From DATCYX01 sp963714425 (GTDB taxonomy: Bacteria > Chloroflexota > Anaerolineae > Anaerolineales > UBA4823), in the NCBI GenBank assembly GCA_963714425.1, contig CAVQOI010000014.1, positions 124,001-188,000 of the forward strand: a stretch of 64,000 bases of DNA, in the 5' to 3' direction. The notes under the pieces were generated by a model. That model ran no database searches. It was given only the letters and a program-made list of their open reading frames with translations, and was not told the origin of the DNA. The translations under genes and the position numbers were made by a program. Below are positions 7,089 to 14,929 of the stretch, in pieces. The stretch's first letter is position 1, and every line of letters begins with the position of its first letter.

Positions 7089-9320
7089 TTATCTGCGACG
7101 TGAGTCATCGTTAGACCGCTGGTAATTTCCGCGATCACTACCGCGTTGGCCACCACCAGGTCGCCCTCCGCCACCACGCGGCCTGCCACCACCGCTGCGC
7201 CGGCTATCTCGTTCCTTGGCTTCCTCGGGTGTCCAGCCTTCCAGGACAGCCTGCCGGGAAAGACGGATCTTGCCCTGGTTGTCGATATCGGTGATCATCA
7301 CGGTAATCTCATCCCCCATACGAACCACGTCTTCTACACGGTTCACACGCTCTGAATCCAATTGGGAGATGTGCACCATACCATCCGTGCCGGGCAAGAT
7401 TTCGACAAAAGCGCCAAAATCAGTAATCCGAACGACGCGGCCAGTGTAGATGCGCCCGATAACGGGCGATTCGGCGATGGCCTCCACGCGTTCGATTGCC
7501 CGACGGGCGGCTTCACCGTCTGATGTTGCTATGAATACGGAACCATCTTCGCCGATATCGATCTTGGCGCCTGTCTCTTCCTGGATACTGCGGATGGTCT
7601 TCCCACCCGGGCCGATGACTGCACCGATCTTTTCGACCGGGATGCGCACAACTGTGATGCGCGGTGCATGCGGCTTGAGCTCAGGGCGAGGCACTGAGAT
7701 CACCTGCATCATTTGATCCAGAATGGATAGGCGCGCCTGACGGGCATGCTCCAGAGCCTCAGTCATGAGCGCAGATGTAATCCCTCCGGTTTTTATATCC
7801 ATTTGCAGGGCGGTGATGCCTCTCGATGTGCCCGCAACTTTGAAGTCCATGTCTCCGTAGTGATCTTCCATACCTAGGATGTCTGTAAGGATAGCGTATT
7901 TCTCGCCTTCTTTCACCAATCCCATAGCAATCCCCGCTACAGGCGCCTTGATGGGTACACCGGTGTCCATGAGTGCCAGCGTCGAGCCGCAAACAGAAGC
8001 CATCGATGATGACCCATTCGATGAGAGTACTTCAGACACCAATCGCATCGTATAGGGGAACTCGGATTCCGAAGGGATTACCGGAAGCAAAGCCCGCTCT
8101 GCCAGAGCGCCATGCCCGACATCACGCCGGGACGTGCCGCGCAGTGGTTTGACTTCACCAGTGGAGAACGGCGGGAAATTGTAGTGGTGAATATAACGTT
8201 TAGATTCGGACGGTGACAGGTTATCAAGCGACTGAGCTTCGCTTGGTGTCCCCAGCGTTGCGAGGGTAAAGACCTGAGTTTCACCGCGGGTAAATAACCC
8301 GGAACCGTGAGCGTGTGGGCTGACATCCACTTCACACCAAATATCGCGTATATCGACGTAGCCTCGCCCATCGGGGCGCACTTTTTGCTCCAGGATGCGT
8401 TGCCGAATGACGGATTTAAGCGTCTTCTCGAATGCATCCTCTATGGCAGCAGCATGGGCTTCATCCTCACCTGCGGGTTCCAGCAGAGATTTCTTCAGTA
8501 TATCCAGCGCGCCATAACGCTCTGCTTTTACATATGGCTGGGAGAAGATTTGTTGAAGCTGCGGCTCAGCCTGCTGGCGCATAGTTTCGAGAACACTTTC
8601 ATCGGGCTTAGCGGAGATGTATTCTCGTTTCTGGATATTCAACTCAGCCGCCATGCGCTCTTGGACATCGATGAGTGGCTGAATAGAGCGGTGCCCGAAT
8701 TCCAGTGCGGCGACCATAGTCTCTTCACTCACTTCGGAAGCGCCGCATTCGACCATTAAGATGGCATCGCGGGTTCCCGCCAAGCGCAGATCCAGGTCAG
8801 AGTATTCCAGGTCGGCGAACGTAGGGTTGAGGATAAACTCATTCTCAATACGACCCACGCGCACCGCGCCCACAGGCCCAGCCCAGGGAAGACCCGCCAG
8901 AATAACTGCCGCAGAAGCCGCATTTACTGCCAATATATCAAGGGGATTCTCGCCGTCCGTGGAAAATGAGTAGAGGATCACCTGGATATCGTTGCGCATA
9001 TCTTTGGGGAACAGGGGACGCAGCGGACGATCGGTCAATCGTGCTGTCAGGATGGCTTCTTCTGTAGGTCTGCCTTCGCGGCGGAAGAAGGAACCTGGGA
9101 TGCGTCCACCTGCATACAATCTCTCTTCATAATCGACTGTAAGGGGTAAGAAGTCAATACCCGGGCGTACTCTCTCGCTCATGGTGACCGCGGCAAAGAT
9201 CATGCTATCGCCTAAACGTAGCGTCACAGAGCCTCCCGCCTGAACGGCGAGCTTGCCCGTTTCGAACGTCAATACTTGGCTACCAAGTGTAGCCTGGAAC
9301 TGCTTACTTTCTGGTTTCAT
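7089..9320 (-). CDS. pnp: polynucleotide phosphorylase
   Basis: 3'-5' exoribonuclease of the RNA degradosome; phosphorolysis yields nucleoside diphosphates. ATG at 9320 chosen: AGGAGA lies 5 bases upstream, whereas a GTG at 9338 would overlap that site. The order is two RNase PH domains around an alpha-helical domain, a KH domain (VIGPGGKTIRSIQEETGAKI), an S1 domain (GRVVRITDFGAFVEILPG) and a Gly/Arg-rich tail (GGGRPRGGGGRPGGGQRG) of about 40 residues that may bind RNA. The catalytic-core motifs GTSRRDVGHG and MDIKTGGI are present. rpsO precedes it, the widely conserved rpsO-pnp order, with two hairpins in between. Confidence 0.97.
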   Translation of the reverse strand: MKPESKQFQATLGSQVLTFETGKLAVQAGGSVTLRLGDSMIFAAVTMSERVRPGIDFLPLTVDYEERLYAGGRIPGSFFRREGRPTEEAILTARLTDRPLRPLFPKDMRNDIQVILYSFSTDGENPLDILAVNAASAAVILAGLPWAGPVGAVRVGRIENEFILNPTFADLEYSDLDLRLAGTRDAILMVECGASEVSEETMVAALEFGHRSIQPLIDVQERMAAELNIQKREYISAKPDESVLETMRQQAEPQLQQIFSQPYVKAERYGALDILKKSLLEPAGEDEAHAAAIEDAFEKTLKSVIRQRILEQKVRPDGRGYVDIRDIWCEVDVSPHAHGSGLFTRGETQVFTLATLGTPSEAQSLDNLSPSESKRYIHHYNFPPFSTGEVKPLRGTSRRDVGHGALAERALLPVIPSESEFPYTMRLVSEVLSSNGSSSMASVCGSTLALMDTGVPIKAPVAGIAMGLVKEGEKYAILTDILGMEDHYGDMDFKVAGTSRGITALQMDIKTGGITSALMTEALEHARQARLSILDQMMQVISVPRPELKPHAPRITVVRIPVEKIGAVIGPGGKTIRSIQEETGAKIDIGEDGSVFIATSDGEAARRAIERVEAIAESPVIGRIYTGRVVRITDFGAFVEILPGTDGMVHISQLDSERVNRVEDVVRMGDEITVMITDIDNQGKIRLSRQAVLEGWTPEEAKERDSRRSGGGRPRGGGGRPGGGQRGSDRGNYQRSNDDSRRR

Positions 9321-9354
9321 TCTGTCTCCTGAAATCACCCACCTGGTCAGGGAC

Positions 9355-9399
9355 TGAGAGATGCCGGCAACACGCAGGCTTGGTTACAGGCATCTCTCA
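9355..9399 (-). other. hairpin just upstream of pnp
   Basis: An 11-bp perfect stem, TGAGAGATGCC against GGCATCTCTCA, encloses a 23-base loop. It is placed like the RNase III-cleaved leader hairpin through which E. coli PNPase controls its own mRNA. No U-run follows. The role is inferred from position. Confidence 0.5.
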
Positions 9400-9421
9400 A
9401 TACCTAACCGGGGGGAATATG

Positions 9422-9454
9422 GAGTAGATGGCTTATTGGATTTGCCATCTACTC
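9422..9454 (-). other. hairpin just downstream of rpsO
   Basis: An 11-bp perfect stem, GAGTAGATGGC against GCCATCTACTC, has an 11-base loop, ten bases after the rpsO stop. Without a U-run it is more likely a processing or mRNA-stability element than a full terminator. Confidence 0.5.
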
Positions 9455-9463
9455 AGTGAAGTG

Positions 9464-9736
9464 TTATTTTCGGCGCAGGCTTAGTTTCTCGGTTAATGCA
9501 GCGTAACGTGGAAAATCATTGCGACGCACATAAGCCAGTAAACGACGGCGCTGACCAACCAGCTTGAGCAAGCCTCTGCGCGATGATTCGTCGTGTTTAT
9601 GCAAGCGCAGGTGGTCTGTCAGTTGGTTGATGCGGGCTGTCAGTACGGCAATTTGTACTTCTGGTGATCCCGTATCTGTCTTATGGCGCGAGAACTCCAC
9701 CATTACCTTAGTTTTTACCTCTTTATCAAGCGGCAT
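9464..9736 (-). CDS. rpsO: 30S ribosomal protein S15
   Basis: 90 residues, the standard length. It binds 16S rRNA in the central domain of the small subunit and starts platform assembly. Recognisable stretches are DTGSPEVQIAVLTARI, LTDHLRLHKHD and SSRRGLLKLVGQRRRLLAYV. Its ribosome-binding site AAAGGAG lies 12 bases before the ATG. The 85-base leader carries a long-range stem that may be the S15 autoregulation site. Followed by pnp. Confidence 0.98.
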   Translation of the reverse strand: MPLDKEVKTKVMVEFSRHKTDTGSPEVQIAVLTARINQLTDHLRLHKHDESSRRGLLKLVGQRRRLLAYVRRNDFPRYAALTEKLSLRRK

Positions 9737-9778
9737 GACGTCTGCAAACTCCTTTCACAATTCTATCTGGCAGGTCTC

Positions 9779-9814
9779 CTAGACAGCAGCTTAAATTGCC
9801 ACTGACCGGTCTAG
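9779..9814 (-). promoter_or_regulatory. long-range stem in the rpsO leader (candidate S15 autoregulatory RNA)
   Basis: CTAGAC (RNA 5' side, 9814-9809) pairs with GTCTAG (9784-9779) between the promoter and ribosome-binding site of rpsO. S15 represses its own mRNA through leader structures in several phyla. The site here is inferred from position and pairing only. Confidence 0.4.
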
Positions 9815-9827
9815 TCAAAGCGCAAGG

Positions 9828-9833
9828 ATTATA
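9828..9833 (-). promoter_or_regulatory. extended -10 promoter of rpsO-pnp
   Basis: TATAAT preceded by TGG gives the extended -10 form TGnTATAAT. No good -35 box is seen 16-18 bases upstream. The predicted leader is about 85 nt. Confidence 0.6.
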
Positions 9834-9879
9834 CCATTAACTAATAACAATACAGGTTTGGGGGTAAGTTGCCAACGGT

Positions 9880-10686
9880 TTATGACTTCCTTTGTCGCAG
9901 TGCTGATCGTAAGCTTTCCGCAATATCAACGGGAAAATTGGGAAGCGACTGGCGGATAATCAATCCTGTATCAGGATTGTGAGGAGCTTCGAGATTCTGA
10001 CGAAGGTAATAAGCCGTTTCCTGCGGGGAGCGTCGCGCCAGTGCCGAAAAGAGATCGATTACATCCGGCCGAACCGGAAGTGGAGCAGAACGCGAAAAAG
10101 GCGTTAACAAACCTAAAATAACAGGCATATTTTCGAAGTTTATATTTTCCACAAGGGACAGCAAAATGCGCAATCCAAGGCGCTGCAGGGCTGTATTTTT
10201 GGAGATGAGCCATTGTTCAACTTGAGCGAGTAATTCATCCATGCCATCCATGCGAAGGCGTTCAAGGCCATCTTCTGCCAAGGCATTGATCAGTTGCTCT
10301 TCGCTGGAATCCAACGCCCATGATTCTGCTCGGGAAAGTACCTCTCCCATAAGGGTCATTGGTGCCTTGCCCAGCAGAAAGATCGCAACCAGCCGGCTCT
10401 CAAGAAACGGCTCCTCCCAAAGGCGATCAGCTAGCGCAAGGGTCTGTTGGGTCTCACGTTTTGCAAAAGGCTGGATCTCATTCAGTAACAGACGTAACAT
10501 GGGTTGGGGGACGTTGTATGATCTAATCAACGGTGGTGGTTTGCCCGCCTGACCGGGACGATGGACATGGTCAGCATAGAGCTCAAACAGGTCGGAAATA
10601 CCGTGAGAGAAAGATTCGGGGTACTCAAATCGCTCTAGGAGCTCCGCAATTTGTAAGCGCAATCGGGGTAGATGAATGGCAGGCAT
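9880..10686 (-). CDS. conserved helical-repeat (HEAT/AlkD-like) protein, function unknown
   Basis: 268 residues, no signal peptide or membrane segment, predicted almost wholly alpha-helical. Repeated amphipathic pairs such as ESRLVAIFLLGKAPM and LQRLGLRILLSLVEN resemble HEAT-like repeats of the DNA alkylation repair (AlkD) type. I see no confident catalytic signature. It is the last gene of an operon after a MazG-like pyrophosphohydrolase and a LOG-family hydrolase, so a role in nucleotide or DNA housekeeping is possible but unproven. Confidence 0.6.
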   Translation of the reverse strand: MPAIHLPRLRLQIAELLERFEYPESFSHGISDLFELYADHVHRPGQAGKPPPLIRSYNVPQPMLRLLLNEIQPFAKRETQQTLALADRLWEEPFLESRLVAIFLLGKAPMTLMGEVLSRAESWALDSSEEQLINALAEDGLERLRMDGMDELLAQVEQWLISKNTALQRLGLRILLSLVENINFENMPVILGLLTPFSRSAPLPVRPDVIDLFSALARRSPQETAYYLRQNLEAPHNPDTGLIIRQSLPNFPVDIAESLRSALRQRKS

Positions 10687-10703
10687 ATCGGTGGCTCTGT
10701 AGG

Positions 10704-11231
10704 TTACTCGAGATACAGTAATGCGTGCTCAACATCTTCGGCAAAGGATAGCAAGCTACGGTGATTCTCACGAACCTGATCGCCGAATGTGCTCCAAAAG
10801 TGCTCCATCACAGATTTCCAACCTGATCCAATAAGTACCAGTGGTTTTCGGGGTATGGCACCAGTCTGGAGGTGGGACCACATGACCGCTACCTCGGCAA
10901 GAGTGCCGATTCCACCAGGTAATGCGAGCGCTGCATCGCAATCTTCGATCAGTGCGAAAAGGCGCTGGCGTATCGTTGGATAGCTGCGCTCTTCATTTAC
11001 CCAGGGGTTTGCGCTCACAGGTCGCCAGGCTTCAATCTCTTTGCAGGTTACCCCAATGACATGCCCTCCGGCTTCAGATGCCCCCCGGGAAATTGCCTCC
11101 ATTGAACCCATATATCCCCCAGTCAGCACGCTATGACCAGAACGGGCTAGCAGACGCCCCAGTCGCAAGGCTTCTTCGTACTCGGATTCACCTGAAGTGG
11201 ATAACGAGCTGCAAAAAATCGTGATATTCAC
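10704..11231 (-). CDS. LOG-family (Rossmann) nucleoside-5'-monophosphate phosphoribohydrolase-like protein
   Basis: Contains the two LOG motifs: GGYMGSMEAISRGA (nucleotide-binding, about residue 40) and PGGIGTLAE (about 105). Enzymes of this family cleave the N-glycosidic bond of nucleoside monophosphates, such as cytokinin precursors or damaged nucleotides; older annotations say 'lysine decarboxylase'. I chose the GTG at 11231, whose GTGA overlaps the mazG stop. A GTG at 11246 would add five residues. It sits between a nucleotide pyrophosphohydrolase and a helical-repeat protein, consistent with nucleotide clean-up. Confidence 0.82.
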   Translation of the reverse strand: MNITIFCSSLSTSGESEYEEALRLGRLLARSGHSVLTGGYMGSMEAISRGASEAGGHVIGVTCKEIEAWRPVSANPWVNEERSYPTIRQRLFALIEDCDAALALPGGIGTLAEVAVMWSHLQTGAIPRKPLVLIGSGWKSVMEHFWSTFGDQVRENHRSLLSFAEDVEHALLYLE

Positions 11232-11536
11232 GATGGGAGGTCCCACTCGCGAGTGTAATTCTCTTTGAGTTTATCCAGGATTGCCTCTTCCAGGTCTATG
11301 CCGGCTAAACTGGCGATTTGGAGCAAGTATAGAGAAACGTCTGCCAGCTCGCCAGCAAGCTTGTTTCGATCAGGCGTTGGTTCACCCCATTGGAAGTGTT
11401 CGAGCACTTCGCCGGCTTCCAGATTGAGCGAGACAGCCAGGTTGCGTAGGGTTTGTGGACGCGGGCTATTCTCTTCGTACCAGCCTCTTGCGTCCACAAA
11501 GCGGTGCATAAGTTCGGTTAATTCCTTGATGTCCAT
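11228..11536 (-). CDS. MazG-like nucleotide pyrophosphohydrolase
   Basis: 102-residue all-helical NTP pyrophosphatase of the small MazG-like/dCTPase group. The metal-binding signature is split into EAGEVLEHFQW and, about 16 residues on, ELADVSLYLLQ (ExxE...ExxD). Such enzymes hydrolyse non-canonical or excess (d)NTPs to monophosphate and pyrophosphate. First gene of the operon, with a promoter placing transcription start almost at the ATG. Its stop overlaps the LOG-family start. Confidence 0.85.
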   Translation of the reverse strand: MDIKELTELMHRFVDARGWYEENSPRPQTLRNLAVSLNLEAGEVLEHFQWGEPTPDRNKLAGELADVSLYLLQIASLAGIDLEEAILDKLKENYTREWDLPS

Positions 11537-11544
11537 GGTGCTTG

Positions 11545-11574
11545 ATTATAGTTAGTATTGGGTAAATTGGTCAA
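11545..11574 (-). promoter_or_regulatory. promoter of the mazG-LOG-HEAT operon, probably leaderless
   Basis: On the minus strand, TTGACC (11574-11569), an 18-base spacer and a perfect TATAAT (11550-11545) lie 8 bases before the ATG at 11536. There is no ribosome-binding site in between. Confidence 0.75.
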
Positions 11575-11641
11575 CCGGCTTGAGAGACCCGTGAGATCCG
11601 CATGCGCTTTGTTAGAGGCTGTAGACGGTGGATGATTGGTG

Positions 11642-11647
11642 TAAAAT
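11642..11647 (+). promoter_or_regulatory. -10 box directly upstream of the DHH-CBS-CCA gene
   Basis: TAAAAT lies 9 bases before the ATG at 11657. The -35 region is weak and no ribosome-binding site is present, the same leaderless layout as at 2.9 and 11.5 kb. Confidence 0.5.
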
Positions 11648-11656
11648 ACAAGCGGA

Positions 11657-14227
11657 ATGCACATTATCCTCACCCACGAGCAATCTGATTTCGATGCGCT
11701 GGCTTCCCTCCTCGGGGCTCACATGTTGGCGGAGAGCCATATTCCGGTGTTACCTCGCCGCATAAACCGCAATGTACGGGCATTTCTTACCCTGTATGGA
11801 GCCGAGCTGCCCTTCGTCGATCCACGCGATCTCCCATCTGAGCCAGTGGAAATGGTAACCCTGGTCGATACGCAATCGATGGTGAGTGTGCGTGGGATGA
11901 GTGATGCTACCCGAGTGCACCTGATCGACCACCACCCTTTACGCGAAGACCTGCCTGACAATTGGACCATCACAGTCTCGGGGACTGGGGCGAACACGAC
12001 AGTGTTTGTCGAGATGATCCGCGCTCGTGAGATTGCATTGACCACAGTCCAGGCAACTCTCCTCCTCCTGGGCATTTATGAGGATACTGGGTCACTGACG
12101 TACGACCGTACGACACCCCGCGATCTGCGGGCGGCTGGGTCGCTCCTGGAGCAAGGGGCAAGCCTGCAAGTTGCGGCAAATTTCCTGAACCATCCGCTCT
12201 CTACAGCGCAGCAATCGCTGTATGACCATCTACGTCAGACGGCTGAGTACTGCCAGATCCACGGGTATACAATTATCATCGCTCAGGGTGAGGCAGAGGA
12301 GATGCTCGAAGAACTGTCTTCGATTGCCCATAAACTGCGGGATCTTCTCGACCCGGATGCGTTGATCCTGATCGTGACCACGCGCGGCGGTGTGCAGTTG
12401 ATTGCACGCTCTACGACCGATAATATCGATGTTGCCGCACTGGCGTCACATTTTGGTGGAGGTGGGCACGAGCGGGCTGCCGCAAGCTTGATAAAGGATG
12501 GCTCCCTGCAAGAAGTCTATGAGGAGCTGAAAGGTGTCCTTCCCGGACACGTAAGTCCTGCAGTCACCGTTGCCCAGATTATGTCACCCGAGCCTCATCT
12601 GCTGGCACCAGATACACCCGTCCAAGAAGCATCCCGCCGCATGCAGCGCTATGGATATGAGGGCTACCCAGTGGTTCACGGAAGTAAGGTAGTGGGGTTA
12701 CTCACCCGCCGTGCAGTTGACCGTGCCAGGACTCATAGGCTTGATGTTACTGCTGCCAGTTTGATGGATGCCGGTGCACATGCAGTCGGACCTGACGATT
12801 CTATCGAGCACTTACAGCGATTGATGACAGATACCGGCTGGGGGCAAATTCCTGTAATTGATCCGCAGAGCGGGAAGATAGTTGGGATTGTCACGCGCAC
12901 AGATTTACTTAAAACCCTCGTTCCCCGGCAAAGAATCCCGGGTCGTCAAAATCTCTCTGAGCGGTTGCAATCCGCGCTTCCCCAGGAGCGCATAGAAATT
13001 CTTAAATCTGTAGCTGAAGCCGCCCGAGAGAAGAATGTTGCTGTATATATCGTTGGTGGCTTCGTGCGTGATCTCTTGCTGGATCGTCCTAGCCTGGATT
13101 TCGACCTGGTTGTAGAAGGCGATGCGATCGCACTTGCACGCGCTTTGGCTCACCGTTATGGCGGTCGAGTAACCAGCCATGCGCGCTTTGGCACGGCGAA
13201 ATGGTTTATGGATGCTGCGATAGAATCTCTGGATTTCATCACTGCTCGAACTGAGTTCTATTTGCATCCCTCAGCGCTGCCAACCGTGGAACGGAGCAGT
13301 ATCAAGCTAGACCTGCACAGGCGTGATTTTACAATCAACACTTTAGCGCTTCGTTTAGATGGGCGCCATTATGGCGACCTGTACGATTATTGGGGTGGGC
13401 TGGCGGATCTGCGCCAGGGTGTTGTGCGCGTCTTGCATTCGCTTTCGTTTGTGGATGATCCTACGCGGATATTGCGCGCGATCCGCTTTGAACAACGCTT
13501 TGGATTTCAGATTGAAAAACGCACGCTGGATCTAATTGCCGAGGCAACCCCGCTGCTTGATAAAGTCTCAGGCGACCGAATACGTCATGAGATGGATCAT
13601 ATTCTGGTTGAAGAGCATGTCCAGGAAATGCTTGCCCGACTTGATGATTTGGGATTGCTTAAGGCCATCCATCCCGCGCTGATCTGGGACGAATGGTTTC
13701 ACAGGCGGATCGATTTGGCCCGCGCGAGCTCTCCAGAACCTCAGTGGGGTCTCACCCGGCAATTTGAGCGCTCAAAACAAAAACGAGATCTCATTTATAT
13801 CTTATGGTTTATGCGGCTGCCTGCTAACCAAGTCCGTGAGGTTGTCTCTCGCCTAAAACTAGCAGCCTCGCTCACTCGCAATATCCAGTTTGCGCGCCGT
13901 CTTTGGAAAGATCTACCAAAATTGCAGGGACTGCCGGCCAGTGGAGTTTTCGAGCGCCTAATCGAGGTGCCAATGATTGCCTTGTTCGCCCTTTATCTTG
14001 GGAGCGAGGAGGATGCACAACGCGCGACGCTTCGGAAATTTGCAACCCAATGGCGAAAAGTGAGACCAAATCTGAGCGGGCACGATCTGCGTGCAAAAGG
14101 ATTACCCCCCGGACCAGTCTACAAAGAAATTCTAAAAGCCTTGCGGGCTGCCTGGTTGGATGGAGAGATTGATTCAAAAGAGCAGGAAGAGGAATATTTG
14201 GACGAACTGCTCAAACGGTTAAATTGA
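11657..14227 (+). CDS. DHH-DHHA1-CBS-CCA multidomain tRNA nucleotidyltransferase
   Basis: 856 residues in four parts. Residues 1-190: DHH phosphoesterase (EQSDFDAL, LIDHHP, YEDTGSL). About 200-300: DHHA1, ending in FGGGGHERAAAS. About 310-420: a CBS pair (VAQIMSPEPHLLAPDTP and ASLMDAGAHAVGPDD), probably sensing adenine nucleotides. About 450-856: poly(A) polymerase/CCA-transferase head and RNA-binding domains (IVGGFVRDLLLDRPSLDFDLVVEGDA with the two catalytic Asp, then RRDFTINTLALRLDG). This architecture is known in Aquificae, deltaproteobacteria and others, where the transferase adds A or CCA to tRNA 3' ends. The DHH part may trim RNA or oligonucleotides. No second CCA enzyme is in the window, so I cannot tell A-adding from CCA-adding. 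Confidence 0.9.
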   Translation: MHIILTHEQSDFDALASLLGAHMLAESHIPVLPRRINRNVRAFLTLYGAELPFVDPRDLPSEPVEMVTLVDTQSMVSVRGMSDATRVHLIDHHPLREDLPDNWTITVSGTGANTTVFVEMIRAREIALTTVQATLLLLGIYEDTGSLTYDRTTPRDLRAAGSLLEQGASLQVAANFLNHPLSTAQQSLYDHLRQTAEYCQIHGYTIIIAQGEAEEMLEELSSIAHKLRDLLDPDALILIVTTRGGVQLIARSTTDNIDVAALASHFGGGGHERAAASLIKDGSLQEVYEELKGVLPGHVSPAVTVAQIMSPEPHLLAPDTPVQEASRRMQRYGYEGYPVVHGSKVVGLLTRRAVDRARTHRLDVTAASLMDAGAHAVGPDDSIEHLQRLMTDTGWGQIPVIDPQSGKIVGIVTRTDLLKTLVPRQRIPGRQNLSERLQSALPQERIEILKSVAEAAREKNVAVYIVGGFVRDLLLDRPSLDFDLVVEGDAIALARALAHRYGGRVTSHARFGTAKWFMDAAIESLDFITARTEFYLHPSALPTVERSSIKLDLHRRDFTINTLALRLDGRHYGDLYDYWGGLADLRQGVVRVLHSLSFVDDPTRILRAIRFEQRFGFQIEKRTLDLIAEATPLLDKVSGDRIRHEMDHILVEEHVQEMLARLDDLGLLKAIHPALIWDEWFHRRIDLARASSPEPQWGLTRQFERSKQKRDLIYILWFMRLPANQVREVVSRLKLAASLTRNIQFARRLWKDLPKLQGLPASGVFERLIEVPMIALFALYLGSEEDAQRATLRKFATQWRKVRPNLSGHDLRAKGLPPGPVYKEILKALRAAWLDGEIDSKEQEEEYLDELLKRLN

Positions 14228-14231
14228 GAAG

Positions 14232-14765
14232 ATGGATTTATTATCGCAGGTTCAGATACGACACGCCACTTTTGAAGATCTGCCCTCCATGGAATGGAAT
14301 GGTGAATACACTCATTTTCGCCGCCTGTACCAGGAGATCTATGACAGCGCGCAGAGCGGGGAGGCGATCTTATGGGTGGCTGACTTGCCCGGGCAAAGTG
14401 TGATCGGACAGCTCTTTGTGCAGCTCAGCAGCTTACGAAGCGAGCTGGCAGACGGCAAAATAAAAGCATATATTTATGGTTTCCGCATCCAAGCCGTTTA
14501 CAGAGGAAAAGGGTTGGGATCGCACATGCTTGCTGCGGTTGAGAACGATCTTGTACAGCGTGGATTTCAAAAAGCAGTTCTTAACGTCAGTCGCGAGAAT
14601 TTGAGTGCCCGCCAGCTCTATGAACGCAAGGGCTACCGTATCGTCGCTCCAGAGTCAGGCCAATGGTCATATCTCGACGAAAAAGGGCTTCGAAAGTGGG
14701 TTGACGAGCCAGCCTGGAGGATGGAAAAAGCACTGGTCGTACAGGAGCGTATTAAAGATCGCTGA
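14232..14765 (+). CDS. GNAT-family N-acetyltransferase
   Basis: 177 residues. The acetyl-CoA-binding motif A is FRIQAVYRGKGLGSHMLAAV (about residues 83-102), followed by VLNVSRENLSARQLYERKGYRI, the usual motif B. The acceptor substrate cannot be read from the sequence. It starts 4 bases after the previous stop with GAG just upstream, so it is co-transcribed with the tRNA nucleotidyltransferase. It occupies the place where rimP is usually found before nusA. Confidence 0.85.
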   Translation: MDLLSQVQIRHATFEDLPSMEWNGEYTHFRRLYQEIYDSAQSGEAILWVADLPGQSVIGQLFVQLSSLRSELADGKIKAYIYGFRIQAVYRGKGLGSHMLAAVENDLVQRGFQKAVLNVSRENLSARQLYERKGYRIVAPESGQWSYLDEKGLRKWVDEPAWRMEKALVVQERIKDR

Positions 14766-14782
14766 GAACGGGGACGAATACC

Positions 14783-14811
14783 TTGCAGTCGTCTCAGATT
14801 CGTGTTAAAAT
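14783..14811 (+). promoter_or_regulatory. promoter of the nusA operon
   Basis: TTGCAG (14783-14788), 17 bases, TAAAAT (14806-14811). It gives a leader of about 110 nt that contains a terminator-like hairpin. Confidence 0.6.
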
Positions 14812-14849
14812 TTCTTGAGGGTAGGCAAGCGAGGTTGATATCGATTGGT

Positions 14850-14874
14850 GAAAAGTGGGCAACCCCCACTTTTC
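14850..14874 (+). terminator. terminator-like hairpin in the nusA leader (candidate attenuator)
   Basis: GAAAAGTGGG (14850-14859) and CCCACTTTTC (14865-14874) form a perfect 10-bp stem with a 5-base loop, ending in a T-rich tail (TTTTCTTCGT). It lies after the predicted promoter and 55 bases before nusA. A TATAAT at 14879-14884 right behind it could be a second promoter. Either it ends transcription from the upstream gene or it attenuates nusA. Confidence 0.6.
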
Positions 14875-14929
14875 TTCGTATAATAAAGGATGCGCTTACC
14901 CTGAGGCTTATTCAGGAGTTAGTTAAGTA

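Noticed and set aside
10704..11231. Lysine decarboxylase
   Set aside because: PGGxGTxxE and GGxxGxM motifs belong to the LOG family; the decarboxylase name is a historical mis-annotation.
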